Positions 62,062 through 64,000 of a stretch of DNA of 64,000 bases are shown in pieces. The DNA is from Littorina saxatilis (lineage: Eukaryota > Mollusca > Gastropoda > Littorinimorpha > Littorinidae). The translations under genes and the position numbers were made by a program. The first letter of the stretch is position 1, and each line of letters starts with the position of its first letter. The notes beneath the pieces are model-generated. The model was not told the origin of the DNA. It ran no database searches and saw only the letters and a list, made by a program, of their open reading frames with translations. The stretch lies in assembly GCF_037325665.1 (NCBI RefSeq), contig NC_090248.1, positions 15,409,472 to 15,473,471 of the forward strand, given 5' to 3'.

Positions 62062-62635
62062 AAACACACACATTAATATAGTGCTTAAAAAAATATTACA
62101 TGCATGAGCCTGTGCCAACAGGGGATCCTTGAAATGGGACATTAACAGGCAAAATTCATAACGCAAACAGAGCGTTGCAGTTTTAAGATAGTAATTTATA
62201 ATCTTTTAAAATTCTGTATGTAACATTTAGAAGATAACTTGTTGCATACTTTTTTGATAATGCCCAAACAAAACTTGATATTTGTGTGTGTCAACCATAA
62301 CGCAGGACACATTACTATGCTCAATATTTTGTTCATAAAAGTGTGAAATGGCTCAAAATCACATTTGTACACATACATGCATAGTAAGCTAAGGATATAT
62401 TGCTATAGCTCACATAACTGAGATTTCTGGGCTAAACAAATTATGTAACCATTGTGTCCTCCGTTACGATTGACACACAAGTCAAGTTTATCATCTCACA
62501 TAAGCAAAAACAGTTTCAGAGCAAAACTTAAAGGAGAAATGTTGTATTTAACATTGCATTGTCAATCTTTGTGTATCTAAACTTACTTGGATTTCTATTC
62601 AGATTACCATAATACTCATATTTGTGTGTCAATCC
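62062..62635. other. Upstream A/T-rich stretch, nothing recognised
   Basis: This is presumably intron or promoter-side DNA of the zinc-finger gene. No CpG-rich promoter was seen. Confidence 0.4.
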
Positions 62636-62830
62636 AGAATACAGAAAAGAGAATACAGAATACAGAATCTTTAATTGTCCAAGGTTGGGAATTTCTTATG
62701 ACATTGCGGTTAAGTAACATTCAATCCAGCCATGTACACCAACACACGCATCATTTATACAAACTGATCAACAACACCAATTTAAAAGAACACTGGACAG
62801 CATTTAAAAATACATTCACTAAAACTAGCA
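62636..62830 (-). mobile_element. LINE 3' end with (ATTCTGT)n tail
   Basis: On the minus strand, TTCCCAACCTTGGACAATTA and AAGATTCTGTATTCTGTATT show a LINE 3' end followed by short tandem tail units. The body is truncated. Confidence 0.5.
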
Positions 62831-62908
62831 GCTAGCATACCCTCAAAGCTTCTTCACCTCAAGTCACACACACACACACGCGCACTCGCACACATTGCTG
62901 CCTCATGC

Positions 62909-63548
62909 AATTTTATAACTGACAGAAATCGCAGTCGCTGGTAAAAATAACAGATAACAAATTAAACCATGAAATACAATAAACATAGATCTGGGAAACC
63001 AACACAGTGGGCATCGTTAAAAAAGCACACCAGCGCCTGTACTTCCTCAGGCAACTGAGAAAATTTGGCGTGTGTGCAGACAACCTTACGCAATTCAATT
63101 CTACCGTGGTGTGGTAGAGTGTCCTCACCTTCTCCTTGACAGTGTGGTACAGCAGTGCTACCCAAAAAGAAAAGAGGGACCTGCAGAAAATCGTGAAAAC
63201 AGCAGCTAGGGTGATAGGATGTAATCTGCCCTCATTACTCGACTGTTTCTAGCTCGTGTCGTGAAGAAGTCTCAGAACATCATACATGACACAACACACC
63301 CTGCATACTGTCTGTTTCAACCCTTACCATCAGGTAGGCGGTTTCGAGCAATTAAAACCAGGACATGTAGATTCGGACAGAGTTTCTTCCCACAAGCGGT
63401 CAAGACGATACCCGCGCGTCCCTGATCAGTCTGGTTTTATTGATTGCAGAAAAGTGCTGTGATAGCTGTATCTCTTAATCTACTTTAACTTCCATATTGT
63501 GCTGTTCTGTGATACTTATTTATAAAAAGGTGTGTGCGTGTATGTATG

Positions 63549-63607
<59 letters not shown>

Positions 63608-63708
63608 TATAATTCGCTGACCATCAGATCTATGTTTATTGTATTTCATGTTTTAATTTGTTATGTTATTTTTACCAGCGACTGCGATTTCTTTCACGTT
63701 ATAAAATT
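62909..63708. repeat. Inverted repeat pair flanking an inverted LINE segment
   Basis: Arms 62909-62993 and 63625-63708 are reverse complements with few differences (AAATCGCAGTCGCTGGTAAA, ATGAAATACAATAAACATAG). Between them lies LINE sequence in plus orientation and a (TG)n tract at 63551-63606. Confidence 0.9.
62993..63430 (+). pseudogene. LINE ORF2 C-terminal part, plus orientation
   Basis: WETNTVGIVKKAHQRLYFLR and QLRKFGVCADNL are read at its start. In other frames KRDLQKIVKTAARVIGCNL and FRAIKTRTCRFGQSFFPQAV-like text follows, matching the region after the reverse transcriptase in a common LINE family (WxxNTxxxxKKAxQRLxFLRxLRKF). Stops and frame changes show decay. Confidence 0.75.
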
Positions 63709-64000
63709 GCACTTGTGTTGATGGTGAGCAATGTGATAGGTGTTTTCTTCCTTCTGAAGTCGACTACCAGCTCCTTAGTCTTCGAGACGTTGAGTTCCAG
63801 CTCGTTGTCTGAGCACCACGCCACCAGTCGCTCCACTTCGGATCGGTATGCTGACTTGTCAGAGTCCTTGATGAGGCCCTCAACCGTTGTGTCGTCGAAA
63901 AACTTGAGCACCATGACAGAAGGGTTGGTGGAGACACAATCGTTAGTGAAGAGAGTAAAGAGGAGAGGAGACAGGACGCACCCTTGTGGTGTCCCTGTGT
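63709..64000 (-). pseudogene. LINE reverse transcriptase fragment, runs off the window
   Basis: Reading from the window edge, GTPQGCVLSPLLFTLFTNDC is the conserved RT block and FFDDTTVEGLI is the catalytic box, FFDD for the usual YADD. EVERLVAWCSDNELELNVSK and TKELVVDFRRKK follow. The frame ends at the inverted repeat arm. It probably belongs to the same element as the plus-strand C-terminal part. Confidence 0.85.

Overview
This is a repeat-dominated stretch of animal nuclear DNA, most likely from a mollusc and plausibly a marine caenogastropod snail. The evidence is a spliced C2H2 zinc-finger gene, a nuclear tRNA-Trp, tRNA-derived SINEs, Tc1, pogo-like and TTAA-type DNA transposons, Penelope-like and LINE retroelement pieces, TTAGGG telomeric repeats and very abundant (CA)n and (GA)n tracts. 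The species assignment is inference from repeat style; no marker gene settles it.

Only two loci look like intact host genes. One is a minus-strand gene of at least six coding exons (55021..61967) encoding an 826-residue protein with about 19 C2H2 fingers; the reading phase closes at every proposed splice junction. The other is tRNA-Trp(CCA) at 53613..53684 on the minus strand. Broken or partial coding relics are a cysteine-motif gene family copy (14946..16853), a Myb/SANT-like fragment (33330..33566), two fragments resembling the ends of a Crypton/DUF3504-type protein (1760..2147), a possible first exon in a TTAA element (35645..35790), and several LINE C-termini (13941, 21200, 62993, 63709).

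Layout: 1-5.3 kb is a nest in which two inverted copies of a repeat called R1 here flank a Penelope-like remnant that was split by a 3.1 kb pogo-like element. 5.3-11 kb holds long palindromes, a hairpin repeat (R2), a 70-bp minisatellite, an assembly gap and a 200-bp tandem duplication. 11-14.8 kb is microsatellite and LINE tails. 14.9-16.9 kb is the degraded gene-family copy. 19-20 kb is a long SINE. 21-26 kb is LINE remnants and tandem repeats. 26.2-28.6 kb is an R1 copy with a whole-looking Tc1 element inserted. 29-35 kb holds palindrome clusters and small MITEs. 35.4-39.8 kb is a TTAA-flanked (Kolobok-like) element. 41.7-48.5 kb is a 25-bp minisatellite with a roughly 2.5 kb internal duplication. 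49.5-53.5 kb holds R1, R2 and two inverted copies of a TIR element (R4) studded with CArG boxes. 53.6-62 kb holds the tRNA, an interstitial telomere repeat and the zinc-finger gene. 62.6-64 kb holds LINE sequence with an internal inversion.

Names R1 to R4 are local labels for repeat families recognised by comparing copies inside this window. No operon-like or pathway organisation is visible: the story is of nested mobile elements around one regulatory gene.
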